64,000 nt of DNA from contig QEYB01000180.1 of NCBI GenBank assembly GCA_017562135.1, positions 1,302,001 to 1,366,000 on the forward strand. Reading direction: 5' to 3'. Within the stretch, counting starts at the first letter, position 1. Every line of letters begins with the position of its first letter. Positions 1 to 12,258 of this stretch are shown in pieces. Under the pieces are notes generated by a model that was given only the letters and a program-made list of their open reading frames with translations, searched no databases and was not told the DNA's origin. Origin of the DNA: Dipylidium caninum (Eukaryota; Platyhelminthes; Cestoda; Cyclophyllidea; Dipylidiidae). Made by a program: the position numbers and the translations under genes.

Positions 1-2040
1 CCAGAAGACTAATTTGGGCCGACAATTGGCAGGTGATAGTACGAGTTTACTTCTCCTTTCTGCCATCACAGTTGCAGACCAAATTACACGCTCCACGGAC
101 CCTTCGCTGAATGACTTTACAAAAGGTCGCGGACAGAAAACTGCCCCAGTTGGGGCAGCAGACCTAGTCATTTTAGGAGGTGCCGAGTTCGACTCTCATT
201 GAAGCTACCATTCCCACGTCCCAATGCCACCGATGAGCCGGTCCCTTTAGTCGCGAGCGCTGCCTTCACTACTGGGATGCGTGCAGGGCCGCCCGCACAG
301 GAAGAGAATCTCGTGAGCAAACGTATGAGAATTTTTAGTTTCACATTCACGTACCACATTGACTCACTTTGTTACCGGCTGTCCTTTGAAAGAGGGGTCC
401 CGAAAACAACAGAGTAGAGGGGTTCGACGGAATTTGGTAGGAGTTGTGTATGTGTTTGTGCGTGCATTCAGACCTCCGATGATGGGGAACTAATTTGCTG
501 GGCGTGTGGACCCTCGTCACCACACCGAGTGCGGGGAGTGCTATTGTGAAAAATGTTGTCAGGGTCGAAAATGGTCAACCCCATCTCGCATGAGGTCTCG
601 GGGTAATGGGATTTTAAATGATGACACAGTAGACATTATGGCGGTGTGGCGGCACGGTGAGCCGGGCCCGTAGTTTCCCGCCGCCTCAGCGGTGACGTGA
701 GACTGGTGGTTGGCAGTCGCTGAGTGAATGACCCATCCTGCCTCTTTCGCCTGGCAGAAGTGTGCCGAGAAGCCTCATCGATTCTTGGCGGTTGCGCCAC
801 ATACAGCAATTGCTTGAGAGTGGCTTGGTAAGCACTCATGGCAGTCAATCGTCGCGCAAAAATGCGCTGATAGTCACCCTAATACAGTCACCGGGTCGAG
901 AGTGTTGTGAATACTTTTGATCTCCTGCTCAGACAGAACTGACACTTGGCTGTAAACAAGCCCCTCCGTGAATGTTTTCTCCACAGGCAACTCACAAAAG
1001 TGTCCTCCAGCTCACTTGACAAAGCAGGAATCGGAGGGCGTCAACCGTTGGGGAAATCAGGCTTGGGGAATTTTAACTGATTGGAGTCGTTGCTATCCGC
1101 TCAGTCATGAACACCTGACTGGAGTAACAGACTCTTCGTTGTGTGAACGAACGAACGACTTCAATGTCAGGACACAAACCACCGCACGCTTAGCCAATAC
1201 TACCTATGCTGCAGCACTCCACGAGGCTGTGATTGAAAGGTAGGCATGGATCTTCTCCACTCGGAAAATTGAAGTGCTGCCAATAGGGCTTCCACCTTGA
1301 CGCGAGGCATGATGCGAATGATTAATGCGAGTGACAACCACTTTTGGGGCGTGAGTGTGACTCGGTATCACCAACATTACCTACGACTCCTAACAAAGGC
1401 CTCCGCTCCCCCCCACGCGAATATTTCTACACAGAAACTGCATCGAGTGCCTTCTATGACACCGAGAATGAGAAGACGCGTTTCATTTGACAGAGGAAAG
1501 TAAGGTGAGACAGTCGCTGTCCCCGTCTGCGTCGAATAACTAAAGCTCAAGGCCACGACCGGCTAAACGCCCTCACTGTGCATAAATGCCGGCCACTTAA
1601 TACTCGGTGCTGTCTCGAGGGGAGGGAAGCAACCAGTGGTGCGGAGGTAGTCTCCGTGGTCGCATGCAGAGGAGAATGATGTGTTTCTCACGATGTCCAA
1701 TGTTTACGCTCTGAATTTCGCCGACCTATGCCGGAGGGATGATTTATAAGAGCCTTGCGCCTTCTGATACCCTCGAGAACAGTTACGCCCGGTGGCGGAC
1801 ACTGGACGGGACCCCTGGGGGCCCGACTATCCGCGCAGAAAGCACGACTCCGTCGCATTCGCGACCATCGCGAGTGCCACTTCAACGATCACGCGATGAG
1901 TGCTGCACGAAACCGTAGCGTTGGTGTGATCGTTTAAGAATTGACGCTAAAGTGACGAAACTAAATTGGCGTTACTATGGTGTGGTTAGAAGTGACTGCA
2001 ATTTCATTGGCGAGTGACCATGAAGGTCGTCCCACAGCGG
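1..2040. other. No gene recognised (5' flank)
   Basis: All six frames give only short open stretches (up to about 90 codons) without recognisable domains or paired splice sites. It probably is the 5' flank of the bZIP gene that follows. The base composition is moderately GC-rich compared with the 5.5-36 kb section. Confidence 0.5.
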
Positions 2041-2050
2041 CAAAAGACGG

Positions 2051-2058
2051 TATTTAAA
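2051..2058 (+). promoter_or_regulatory. TATA-like box upstream of first bZIP gene
   Basis: TATTTAAA followed by AGG lies about 400 nt upstream of the chosen start codon at 2452. If used, the transcript would start near 2080 and carry a 5' leader of about 370 nt with an upstream ATG at 2213. The assignment rests on the motif and on a similar box in front of the second bZIP gene. Confidence 0.35.
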
Positions 2059-2451
2059 AGGAATGGCGGCTAACACGCCTCTTAGCACCGCTCGAAGTGA
2101 GTCCCAGGTGGATAGCAACTAACCTGAGGACCAGCTACCACAGGAACTTTACCCTACAAGCCGTCAACATTAGACTTCAAAACAGTTCGAGAGCACGCGA
2201 AAAATCTCAACGATGTCAGAAGTTGGAAAAGCTGTTGTTATACCAAGAGAGGTCCGTCGACAAGAGGGAGACTGTTTGTTCGGAACAGCAAGTCCATGGA
2301 AAGTCTACTGCTATCCGTATGATGAGAACAAATTCACCAGGTACCCTTCATGTAACGAAAAATTGCCGTTGTGGTGTATTTTGTTGAAGTTAGGAGGGTT
2401 CAAGGCAGCCCTTCAACACGTCCGTTGGGTTGTTGCTTCAGACAGTAGCCG

Positions 2452-3641
2452 ATGTCTGACCAGCATGGCCTGGGTAAAAAAACTTCTCCTGCATGTCTAT
2501 TAACCCCAATCCCTAAAGGGCGGCTAAAACGAGGGCTAATATTATTACGTTGGGAGGGGGAAAGTGTAAATGTTTTAAACAGACACTCTTTGTTTCAGAG
2601 CGGTCCACTACGCCCGTACTCAGGGTGGTTTCCTGTCTTGATAAGGAAGACAATCTCGGATCTTTCAAGACAGGACACTTCAATTACACTTACATGGACT
2701 CAGCTTTCACCGACCTAACGTACGACTACTGTCCGGAGATAGCAGCTGATATAGAACTTACATCAATGAAAGACACGACTTTTGACGTGAATTCCGATCT
2801 GGGCAATTACTTCTGCCAACTCGACCCAATAGAAGTTGGCGAGACGGCCAACTTTTCCCAAAAACTACCCGAACTCGACAAAGACACGCTTTCTGACGTT
2901 CTCATTGAGTTGGAAAGGTTTACAGCCCTGCAGTCTGCTACCGAGGTGGAAATGAAGGAATATGCGGCACTTGACATGGAGGAGGACGATATTTCGCCTT
3001 TGGATAGCCCTCGTTTGCGTAACATCTTCTCGTCGAAATCCCTCGAAGACCTTGCCAAAAGACCCGAGTGGGCGGAGATTTTCTCGCAACAGAACACTCT
3101 GATCGAGCAATTTGTGGAAAGTGTGGATGTAAGCTCCGTTAGTAATAGAAATATAATAGGCCTAACATTTAAGACGTGTAACTTGCTCGGAGGTGCCCCC
3201 ATTTATGAGAGGAAAACGTAGAGTCAAGAGGAAGCTGCCGAGATTTCGAAAAAAGATTACTTAACCACACGTAGCTCGCCTGACAGTGTTCTTCCTCTTT
3301 CGCAGATCCAGTCGGGACGACAGGACTGTGAGGAAAGGAATGCGGGCAACACGACGGCCACAGCAACGGAGGCAGGGCTATCCATGAAGGATTGTGAACT
3401 CCAATCCTCCACCACCCAGTGCAACTTTGCCGAAGACAGAGAAAAGGATCGACGGCAGCGCAACAATGTGGCCTCACGAAAGTCGAGAGCGATGAAGAAA
3501 GAGCGGTTCGCCGCCATGCAAACCGAGATTGATCAGCTTCGCGTTGCCAACCGCAAACTGAGAGCATTTGTGGACGAATTGGACTCAGCAATCGACGAGG
3601 CCAAGGCGATTGTGCTCCCACAAAGTGTTCCATCCAGCTAG
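2452..3641 (+). CDS. bZIP transcription factor (paralogue 1)
   Basis: Three exons are proposed: 2452-2473, 2599-3128 and 3306-3641. Phases match at both junctions (1 then 0), giving about 295 residues. The C-terminus is a basic leucine zipper: basic region KDRRQRNNVASRKSR with the invariant Asn and Arg (N-x7-R spacing), then a short amphipathic heptad helix ending in ELDSAIDEAKAIVLP. The N-terminal two thirds is acidic and rich in Asp, Glu, Ser and Thr, as expected for an activation domain. Exons 2 and 3 are solid; the seven-codon first exon is inferred only from phase and a GT site at 2474, so translation could instead start at the ATG at 2694. The basic region resembles the C/EBP, PAR and NFIL3 group, but I cannot place it in one subfamily. 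It should bind DNA as a dimer in the nucleus. The gene at 6.6-11.0 kb is a likely tandem paralogue. Confidence 0.8.
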
Positions 3642-6560
3642 CCACTGCAGGCTTCACCCCGAAAACTCCCCTGTACATATCTCTCCCAATCTTTATTTTA
3701 TACTGAAATTATGAGACAGTTAAGTTGTGCTTGCTCTAAACTTGCCACGTTCTCCTTCCCTTGGGAAGAAGGAAAATCAAGTAAACACGGTAGTTTGGCA
3801 GTTTATTTTAGTACAAAGCACGTAAACTATCGCCGGACGTCTGTCCCAATGGCAGAGTAAACTGTCGCTCATTCCCTCGCATTCAAAGACAAGAGGGCGA
3901 CAAATAAGGTGGTGGGGGAGGAGAGTGGAGTGCGGCGGAAACACCGAAGTCGGTGCACTATCCACTGAGGCTCCCAGCTGTGGGGGCACGAAGTCGCCCC
4001 GGCCCGTGCCTGGCCACGTCCTCGTCCCAACGATCACTCGCTGTGGGGGAAAATAGTCGGCTTAAGTGTCCCAACACCCTCGATAGACATAAGGCTATCG
4101 TGTGACTCGCAGAATTGCCACCCGCGCTTCATCCTTCTCGGAAAAGCAGCAACATTAACTACGCCTCGTTCTCCGTCTCCTTATCAGTTCATGATGAGGC
4201 AACTGACAGTAGGCGATGGCGGGTTCTGCTTTTTGTAACAGTGCAACGCGTCTTCATGAGATTGTCTGGCAACTCAAATGTCTACATTTACATAAACGCA
4301 AATCTTAAGTCACCGCTATGGAGTTGTGCGGGGGCACGGATTACTACGTAGAATGTCCTGCTTAACTTCCTGTCAAAATGCACTGTAATTTAGTTATTTT
4401 CCAGGAAGCGTGTAGTAAGGTTATTTTGTCATTAGAGGAAATTCCCCACTCTTTCGGTGCCCTGTTATGACGACGCGCCCCCGGATGGCGGAGAGCGCCC
4501 CACCGCCTGCCCTGCCCGAGTTGAGACCGCGGGTGGGGCGGTGGGGAGGGAGACGCTGCCGGCGGACACAAAACACACGACTTGACTCAGTTAAGTAAAG
4601 CGCATTATTTGTCTTCGAGAACAAGACGGCCTTTGAGAAAATAAGTTGAAAAACCTGAACAACGAAGTTTCAGTGCACTCACGGGGGCGCGTGGGCGTCA
4701 ATGATGGCTTGAGCGTCTTCCTCAGTCGGAACAGCACGTCTACACGGTGAACGGACTCGGCTGACATCACTCGCCCGCAACATTGCGTGATGCTTTCCAA
4801 CCCAAATCATGCAGACTAGCCAATAGTGAACGCTTTCGGTGGTCGGTGGTTCGACGGCACCTTTTCGCATTAGAGTCGTCAGGACTAGTGGGCAGAAGAA
4901 AACCGAGTCGATGAACGGCACATTGCGGCGGGTCACCGGCTCCCTCCACTCGTCACGCGCAGCAATCTTTGGGGGCTACAGAAAGAAGCCCAGCCGTACG
5001 ATGAAAGATGATTCAAATTACGTCAGATGCTTCCAGAGAGAACAAATATTGCTGCCAGGTCGCGGTAGGACTTGAAGCTTTAGAAGCCTTGTAACCAGCG
5101 GCGTGTACACGATGGAACATGTGCTCGACCAGACAAATCTGGCTTGCACCGCGAACTGCAGCCCAACAAACACGTTGGGTTGCAACCTGGCATTCGACCT
5201 GTCTATCCACTCTCAGCCCACATGGCCTGCTCTCGTGCCGGCGCATAGTCGGGACTTGTTCCATGCAGATGTTCTTCGGAGTCACCCATTTGGAGCGGGC
5301 ATGGCATAAAGGACCCTTATCGGGTTGTTACGGAGTAAAATAAGAACTTTTGAATCTAAGGCTACACAGAGAAACAGCATTGCGAATGAATTTCTACAAT
5401 GTGTCCCCTCACTTGAAGCGCCCACTCAGTCCTTGTCTTTCAGGTATGCGCAGCAAAAATCGTGCAGTCGGGCAGGGATGGGGCCAGCAGTTCCGTTCCA
5501 AGTCCTATTTTGTACCACAGCACAGCCATGCAAAAGGTCGGTCTGCAATCCAGAACTACCAAGGCCCGAAAGCCATGACTTCTTACAGGATGTTGTAATC
5601 GCCCTATTTATCCCCCGGCGATTAGTGGTGGCAGGTCCACCTGCGCGCTCAACTGTCCTGAGCGCACAATGTGTGTGCGACACAGAAAGACTTGTTAAAA
5701 GAGAAGACCTCTCTTAGGTAGGGACACCTTCAAACGTGTTGAGCTGCTTGCAGCTCCGATTCCTGCAACCTAGAAGTTTGCTCTCCACAACTTATATTTT
5801 TTTTGTAGAAAATTATAGGCGACGGTTTCGAGTCAAGGAAATTGCGTTGCAGCATTTTCTATCTTGTGCTTGAGTAACTTTACCAATTCAACAACCGACC
5901 GCACTGCGTAAAATGGAGCTCCGTTGCAGAAATTCACCACGCATCTATTGCAAGGCGCAAAGTCGACCCTCATAACAGTCATTGGCTCGTGTGGTTGAAA
6001 CCCTTAGCGAGGAAAGTGCGTGCGTTCTTAAATTTTCCCAAAACAGGACCTTTTACCAGATTTTACGTTAGGGAGAAAAACAAATTTTATACGAACCTTA
6101 AAGGATAAATCTCGTTCAGACCCCTGGAGAAACAGTCCCCCCCGTTTACTTAGGAGGCATAAGCCTTTTTATCCGCGGGCGGTTGGATGTCTTAACTGAG
6201 TGGCAGTGAGTAGACAAACGACTCCTCTCTTGAGTGCTTGATCATCAACGTATTCCAGGATTTCGATGCAGGTTATCATTTGTTAGAGGAGCAATATTTG
6301 CTCAAAATTCCTTCTGGTTATAGGAAGTTTTTGACGACAAGGCGTAGCCTAAAATCGGAACAAATTTTAGAATATGTTTCTCGCGCTAACACCTGCCGCA
6401 ATTTTGAATAATCGGAGCTGGGTCATCGGCGAAACAACATCAAGGTCTACTAAGGAGCCTACGCAAAATTGAAATGCATCGAGGCGCGTTGAATCGCTTG
6501 TGGGGATTTCCAGTTATGAGTTAGCGCCTCTTCTCCTCACTTGTAAAAACAACGCGCGCG
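3642..6560. other. Intergenic region, no gene recognised
   Basis: This is the 3' flank of the first bZIP gene and the upstream region of the second. Short open frames exist on both strands between 3.8 and 5.7 kb, none with a recognisable domain or matching splice partners. The sequence becomes AT-rich after about 5.7 kb. Confidence 0.5.
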
Positions 6561-6565
6561 TGGGC

Positions 6566-6574
6566 TATAAAAAA
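6566..6574 (+). promoter_or_regulatory. TATA box of second bZIP gene
   Basis: TATAAAAAA in the context GGGCTATAAAAAAGG is a near-perfect TATA box. It sits 64 nt upstream of the ATG at 6630, so transcription would begin near 6595-6600 with a short leader. It is the best promoter candidate in the window. Confidence 0.55.
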
Positions 6575-6629
6575 GGATTGCGAATGAAAGGAGAAGGAGC
6601 ACATATGCCTTGCACGTTACACTTCTCGA

Positions 6630-9600
6630 ATGATGCATCGCCGTGCTAGTACAGACTATCGTACTCCGCCTTACTATTCGAATAATTATCAACCCAGCTC
6701 AACAGTCGGTGAGTCTGCCTACCTTCGCCTTAGTTTAAACGTCCACGTGGCATGCCAAACATCACTTCCATTACATCTAGCGACTTGCACAAAGGCTGCC
6801 ACAGCGCCGCAATACCAGACATGATTGGAGTTAAGATCCGTAAAATTAACTTAATCTTAAAGAACATACCACAGTATTTCAGAGTAGTATAAAATAAAAT
6901 TTAAAAATATTTCCATTTCGTATGACTTTCCAAAACTAACCTTGGGACGAGATTCATGCTATCATTATAATTAGAGTACGGTTCTACAAATAGTATAATG
7001 GCGGGCAAATATGGTCTACTTCGCGGCTTTTAGCTGTTTTTCTTCAAATGGGTACTTAATTGAACGATAAATGGCCTCGGAATACTGAAACTTGCTCTAT
7101 CATAATCCATAACACATATTTGAGCCACGATAACTGTTGGCGCACGAAGCACTAGAGAAGAGCACCATTACGAGCAATGGCAATTGGAATAAGATGAAGG
7201 GAACTTCAGAGTTCTCCGCTTCTTCATTCCACCACAGCTTCACAGACCGTGTTATTTTCGCACACATATGCACCAATAAGTAAGGCTAAAGTAAATCTCG
7301 TGCTCATGTGACGCGGAGGAGAAAACCACAAACAAAACGACCCACACATGTAAACTTATTCCTGAGTTCAGTAATATACACAGTACTCTTCCTGATATGA
7401 ATCCCTATAAAATTGGTTCTCGCCTAACCTGCATCGTTCCTCTGATTTGCTCGACTTGCATAAAACGTTAGGCCAGGATTAAGAACAACGAAAGTCGTTA
7501 CGCAGTTATGATTTAATACATGAGCACGACTTGGACCAAGAAGTGGGTTTTTATTAGCGCCACCACGGATTATTCTGGATTTGTGTAGCGCGCAAATTTG
7601 TCAGTCATCTACTCGGCCAAAATGTGAACAACCTCTGTTAAGTTCGACATTAAAAGATATTCTGGTGACGCTAACGAAGAATCGCAATTACCACACAATG
7701 ACTCACAAATCCTAAGGTTAGCACACCACAACTAGCACATTAATAAAAGGCCCCACTCAAGGTCACCTTCAGGAGGCCGGTAATTCTTTCTCCGGGATTC
7801 ACTTAAACAAGATGATTGTTGCAAACAATCTCTTCTTTATGAGGATATATCGTATACCTAGCAGTTAGTACTGTACTAATTATCATCTCATCAGTAATTA
7901 AGGTAAATTGTGAGGTTTTTTACGACAAACGGCTTTTCTCACAGATTCTCATGCAAGACCAAAAACGATCCAGTAAACAAAGTGTTTCTACCAGTCAAAA
8001 TTTTAATCGCTTTGGCCCTCAAGTCGTGTTCATTTCAATTACACAGGTGAATGGCTAATAAGATAATAGCGGTTGGGAAAATCGCCTAATATCGACAGTG
8101 GACTTTCAATTAAGAGTTCGGCTACTGAAATAAGTGTTATTTATCATGGAACACGATGCTTTTTGCGTTATGATGGGTGTGGTGCGACTGCTGCTAGCTT
8201 ATGGGTGAAGACAGAGTACTTCACTCCTCGAAGTTAGTATATTTACACAACGCGGTTTAGGAAGAGCAAAACAAAAATTATTCGGCATCAAAACTGCAAG
8301 TATCCATATTTGGATTGACAGCCCATGAAAAGTTAGAAACTAAATAGTGATTTCTAAAAATTGGTCATTTCATTAGCTATCGCAAGAAACCACCACAGTT
8401 TAAAATGGGCAAACCCTTCATATAAGCAGTCTTTAATGTCATTTGAACAATGGTCGTCATCATGCTTTCAATTTACTCCTGCTGATATAAATTCTGTTAT
8501 TTGTCTCCTATTTAACTAGGACATTTTATCCATTCTGTGTCATGCTTCGAGTGACTATTATTTTTAATTTTACATTTTCTGCGTGGTTCATTGCGCAACA
8601 AAGGTCCCAAACTCTTTACCCTTTGTTTCCAACATAATGTGACATAATTGATGTCATGTTAAGAGCCGCGTCTGAGCTCACTGTTCTGTTTTTCGAGAAT
8701 CATATGAGTTCCCTAGATGATGACCCTCTAGTGACATGGTGACCACCGCATGTAATCCCCAAGTACCATTATGTAGAACACTTTGTGCCCTATATTTAAA
8801 AAGTTAAGGATTTTGACCTTGTGGTGGTTTCCGCACAGTATAAACTTATCAACTTTTGTACAACAAATACTCCAGTAGCACGACAAAATTCAAGCATGCT
8901 TTTGCTGTGGAGTTTCGCCGATTAAAATGTCATCTTACGAGTTCGAGACTAATTTTTTTAACATCGCCTTAGTGATTATGAGTATATCCATTTGGAGTTC
9001 ATTTTTGAGGGGTTTGAAGGGAAATGAGCGGTTTCGATGGGGATGTCCATGATTTCCGGAATTATTAATGCGCCCTGATTTCGATATCTCCTTCCTTTGA
9101 CTCCTCTCATGGTGAGTTGAGGAATAATTTTTCGTCGGACACGTAATTTTCATTCGTGGATCACGCCAATGTGTGGTATGCGGTCATTCGCGAATATGAG
9201 GCATCACCACACGCGGATGTTGGAGATCTCCAGTCTCGATAATAATAGAAAGTAATTGAAAATACGTATATTTTGCTGTTATGCAGACTTAAACCTAGGT
9301 TCGACCTTTGGGGCTCACTCAAACACTTTTCATTTGGCAAGCTCCGCAAATTCGTGAGCTTTCTCCTCGTCACGTTTTCATTAAGTTAATGTAGAAGACG
9401 TGCGTAATAGCCACATATAATCCTGACACTTCCCGCTAAAGTAGAACGGTAATCAGACTTTAAAAATAACTAACTTTATTATAACTACCAATTATCTTGA
9501 TTAACAAAACCTCATGTTGTTAAGCTAATAAAATATCGAGGAAATCAGTCAATCTTCTGGTTAAGGAATGTGAGATTGATAAATAAGCTCTTTTGTTTCT

Positions 9601-10957
9601 TCCACATCGTGAAGGGGAATGCTACATCGAGATGGCACAAGTGACCTAATAAGGTATGTAATTGAGGCATCTTATCATGCAACGACAAAGTGGCCAGGAA
9701 ATACGTGATTAAAAAACTTTTGCCGAAAATATAAATGCACAATTTTTTGTGAGGGAACAGGAACTATTAACGATTATAAGAGTGATGGATATCTTTACCG
9801 TTGATGATTTATGAAATCTTGCCTTCGAAGAGTACAACTACTCTGTGTGGCTACACGGTGACGGTAGATGCGGCGAATCGCATCCAGCGCCCGATATGCC
9901 GCCGTACCAAATGAACTGTGGGCAGGTCGGAGCATCAACGATTGAGGCCCTATCAAGTATATATTACGAGGGCCATTCCTGTCCTCCTCGCGATAGTGCG
10001 CCCACGGCCATCGCCGCCTCGGAGTCAAATGAAATTACTTGTTGTGGCAGTGCTAGTTCAACAGACGACTTCGACTTTGATCTGTCGTATCGCCGACTTG
10101 TTCACAATGCGGGATCCCTCCGCGAAAGCACCAACTCGAATCGGTATGGCCTAAAAAGCTCAGAATTCTGCATATCCATGGTTTAGTAGTCTGCGTATCA
10201 AGAGAGTTTGGGGGGAGGAAGGTGGGGGAGGCAGTAGCGTCTTACTCCGCCTAACCTCATAGTGTAGTTCTTTAGACCACATAGCATTAGTTTAGAGAGC
10301 CAATTCACAGCTTGAACACGAACTTTCGTCATTCCGTAGGAAGCCCAAGATTGGCTTGCTGGTTGCCCTAAATGTCATAAATGACTTAGACGGGTGGCGA
10401 TGTAATATACCGATATCGCCCGATAGCGCATAGGATGCACGAATGAATGTAACTTTTATCTTATTGCCAAATTAAATAAGCAAATTATATTTCATCACTT
10501 GTCGGAACACTATTTAAGTGAGTAAGAATCTTATATTATGCTTGTTACATCAGATTAACGACTCATCAAACAGTCTCTGCACACATTGTAGTGTCAAAAT
10601 GCACTTTCAAAGGAAATGAGGAATCAACGGCCAAAATCGACTACGTCGCCTGCCGTTTCAACACAGGAAGGCATTCAGGACAGCAATTTAGGTAAGGTGT
10701 CCGATAGGGACTTTGAAATGGAAAAAGAGCTACGTCGACTACGAAACAATGAAGCTTCGAGGCGTTCAAGACGGGAAAAGAAACGTCGATTTCTCGAGAT
10801 CGAGCGGCGTGTAGAAGAGATGAAAGCTTCCAACAAACGCCTTTCGGAATTGTTAGTGGAGTTGGATTCCATCATTGAGGAAGCCAAGGAAATTCTCCTT
10901 GCCGTTAGGGCCCCCGGGGCTCCCTGTTCATCCATCCCCGCCTGGGATTCAAATTAA
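6630..10957 (+). CDS. bZIP transcription factor (paralogue 2)
   Basis: The model has exons 6630-6708, 9831-10143 and 10621-10957, with phases 1 and 2 matching, giving about 242 residues. The certain part is the last exon. It encodes a bZIP with basic region RRLRNNEASRRSRREKKRRF and a short zipper ending in VELDSIIEEAKEILL, almost the same architecture as the gene at 2.5-3.6 kb. The first exon follows a strong TATA box and ends at a GTGAGT donor after a Tyr, Ser and Asn-rich start. The middle exon is Ser and acid-rich with the patch DDFDFDL. The last acceptor (10619-10620) is weak, so translation could also begin at the ATG at 10616 and give a 113-residue protein. The first intron is 3.1 kb and AT-rich. 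A GTAAGG site at 10692 inside the last exon looks like a donor but is probably not used, because the frame continues into the basic region. Confidence 0.65.
6709..9830 (+). other. Proposed 3.1 kb intron of second bZIP gene
   Basis: AT-rich DNA that starts with GTGAGT and ends with a pyrimidine-containing stretch and AG. No open frame over 75 codons with a recognisable domain occurs inside. I see no repeat family in it by eye. Confidence 0.4.
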
Positions 10958-12258
10958 TGTCTGCGATGAAAACTTCTTCGAATTTTGATTCATTTGTAGA
11001 AAAGATTGAGACCGCTTATAAAGCGCACCTTATCTTGCTAATGTGAAGCATCGATCGCATTGACATTTTGGGCTTACATACCTTTCTGCTGTCTTACCCT
11101 TCCACGAGTTTAAACCTGCAGAAACTCATCCCTTGTGGGGTCAGCTAGTTAAACCGACTGAGATAAAATGGATACCACTTTGGCCCCGCTTCACTTTTAC
11201 AAGAAACGGCTACAGGTTTTTGCCGACTGACCTTCAGTAATAAGTCCGATGAGGTATTTATGAGACGTGTTTCAAAGCCTCTAGCACACAAGATGTTGGT
11301 TAGATGCGAAGTGGGGTCAAAACTTAATAGTTATAGTAATGGTAAAGCCTACCATTTCTCAAATTAGCGTCGTAACTGATATTAAATTACTTGAGCCAAA
11401 CATTCTCTTAGCATAAGGCACACAGATATCTGTAAAATATTCAGCAAGACTTTGGCTTATGCAAATTGAGGCGGAAGTTCTAATGGTCGCATTTGCATGT
11501 TCGAAACCGAAATGGAATCTCGGCTCCGAAGTAGTAGAAATGTTGCGCGGTCATGGTGATCTCTAATCTGTTTCAGGCCTGAGTTCCGCTCATAGATGCA
11601 TTGTTATGGCAGTTGACACTCAAAAATAATAAACAAAAATACAATGGGTTGAAAAACGCAATAAATGGTTTTCGTTATGTGTGTAGGCAAAGCGGATTTA
11701 TTCGGGCTTGATGAGGAGGGCCTGAGAACGAACTGACGTCTCGGCTATATGCTTAGTTTAGTATGAATATTTACCATTTTTCTCGCATTTCAAGTCACAA
11801 ATCATTATTTGAGAGCTCACATGCATTTGTTCAAATCACTAGTTGATACCACTCAGACGTCATATCTTGTCTCGTGAATGTCCTTAAAAATTGATGCTCC
11901 AGTGGAACATTGTTTATTTGTTTAAATTAACATCCGCGTCTTTCGTCCAATAACGCTGGTGAATATTCAACGCATTTGTGTTTGCGGTCGCATTCCCAAC
12001 ATGTATGTCACCGCCAATTGTGTCACTGTCTCGTTACTGGGTGCTTGCGGGAGAATATTTCGTGGATTTTGGTAGTTACAACACATGACTTACGTTATCT
12101 GGTATTATCATTTTTTCGTCCTCAGACATGCTTCAAAACATTTTTCTGACATTTTACAACTGTAATGTAATATATATGTGGCCTGTAGCCTTAGCCCAGA
12201 ATATGAATTTTGTCCCCAACTTATCCCATCTTTAAATTCCGGGTCGCTATATTTTTAG
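10958..12258. other. Intergenic region between bZIP and exostosin genes
   Basis: AT-rich, no supported coding exon. The first coding exon of the exostosin gene (its initiator Met) should lie here or further upstream, because the first recognised exon has no in-frame ATG after the stop at 12233. An AATAAA occurs near 11660 but is far from the bZIP stop. Confidence 0.4.

Noticed and set aside
2807..3202. 131-codon minus-strand open frame over the first bZIP gene
   Set aside because: It is the antisense shadow of a well-supported bZIP exon.
10675..10935. 86-codon minus-strand frame rich in Ser and Arg
   Set aside because: Antisense shadow of the second bZIP domain.
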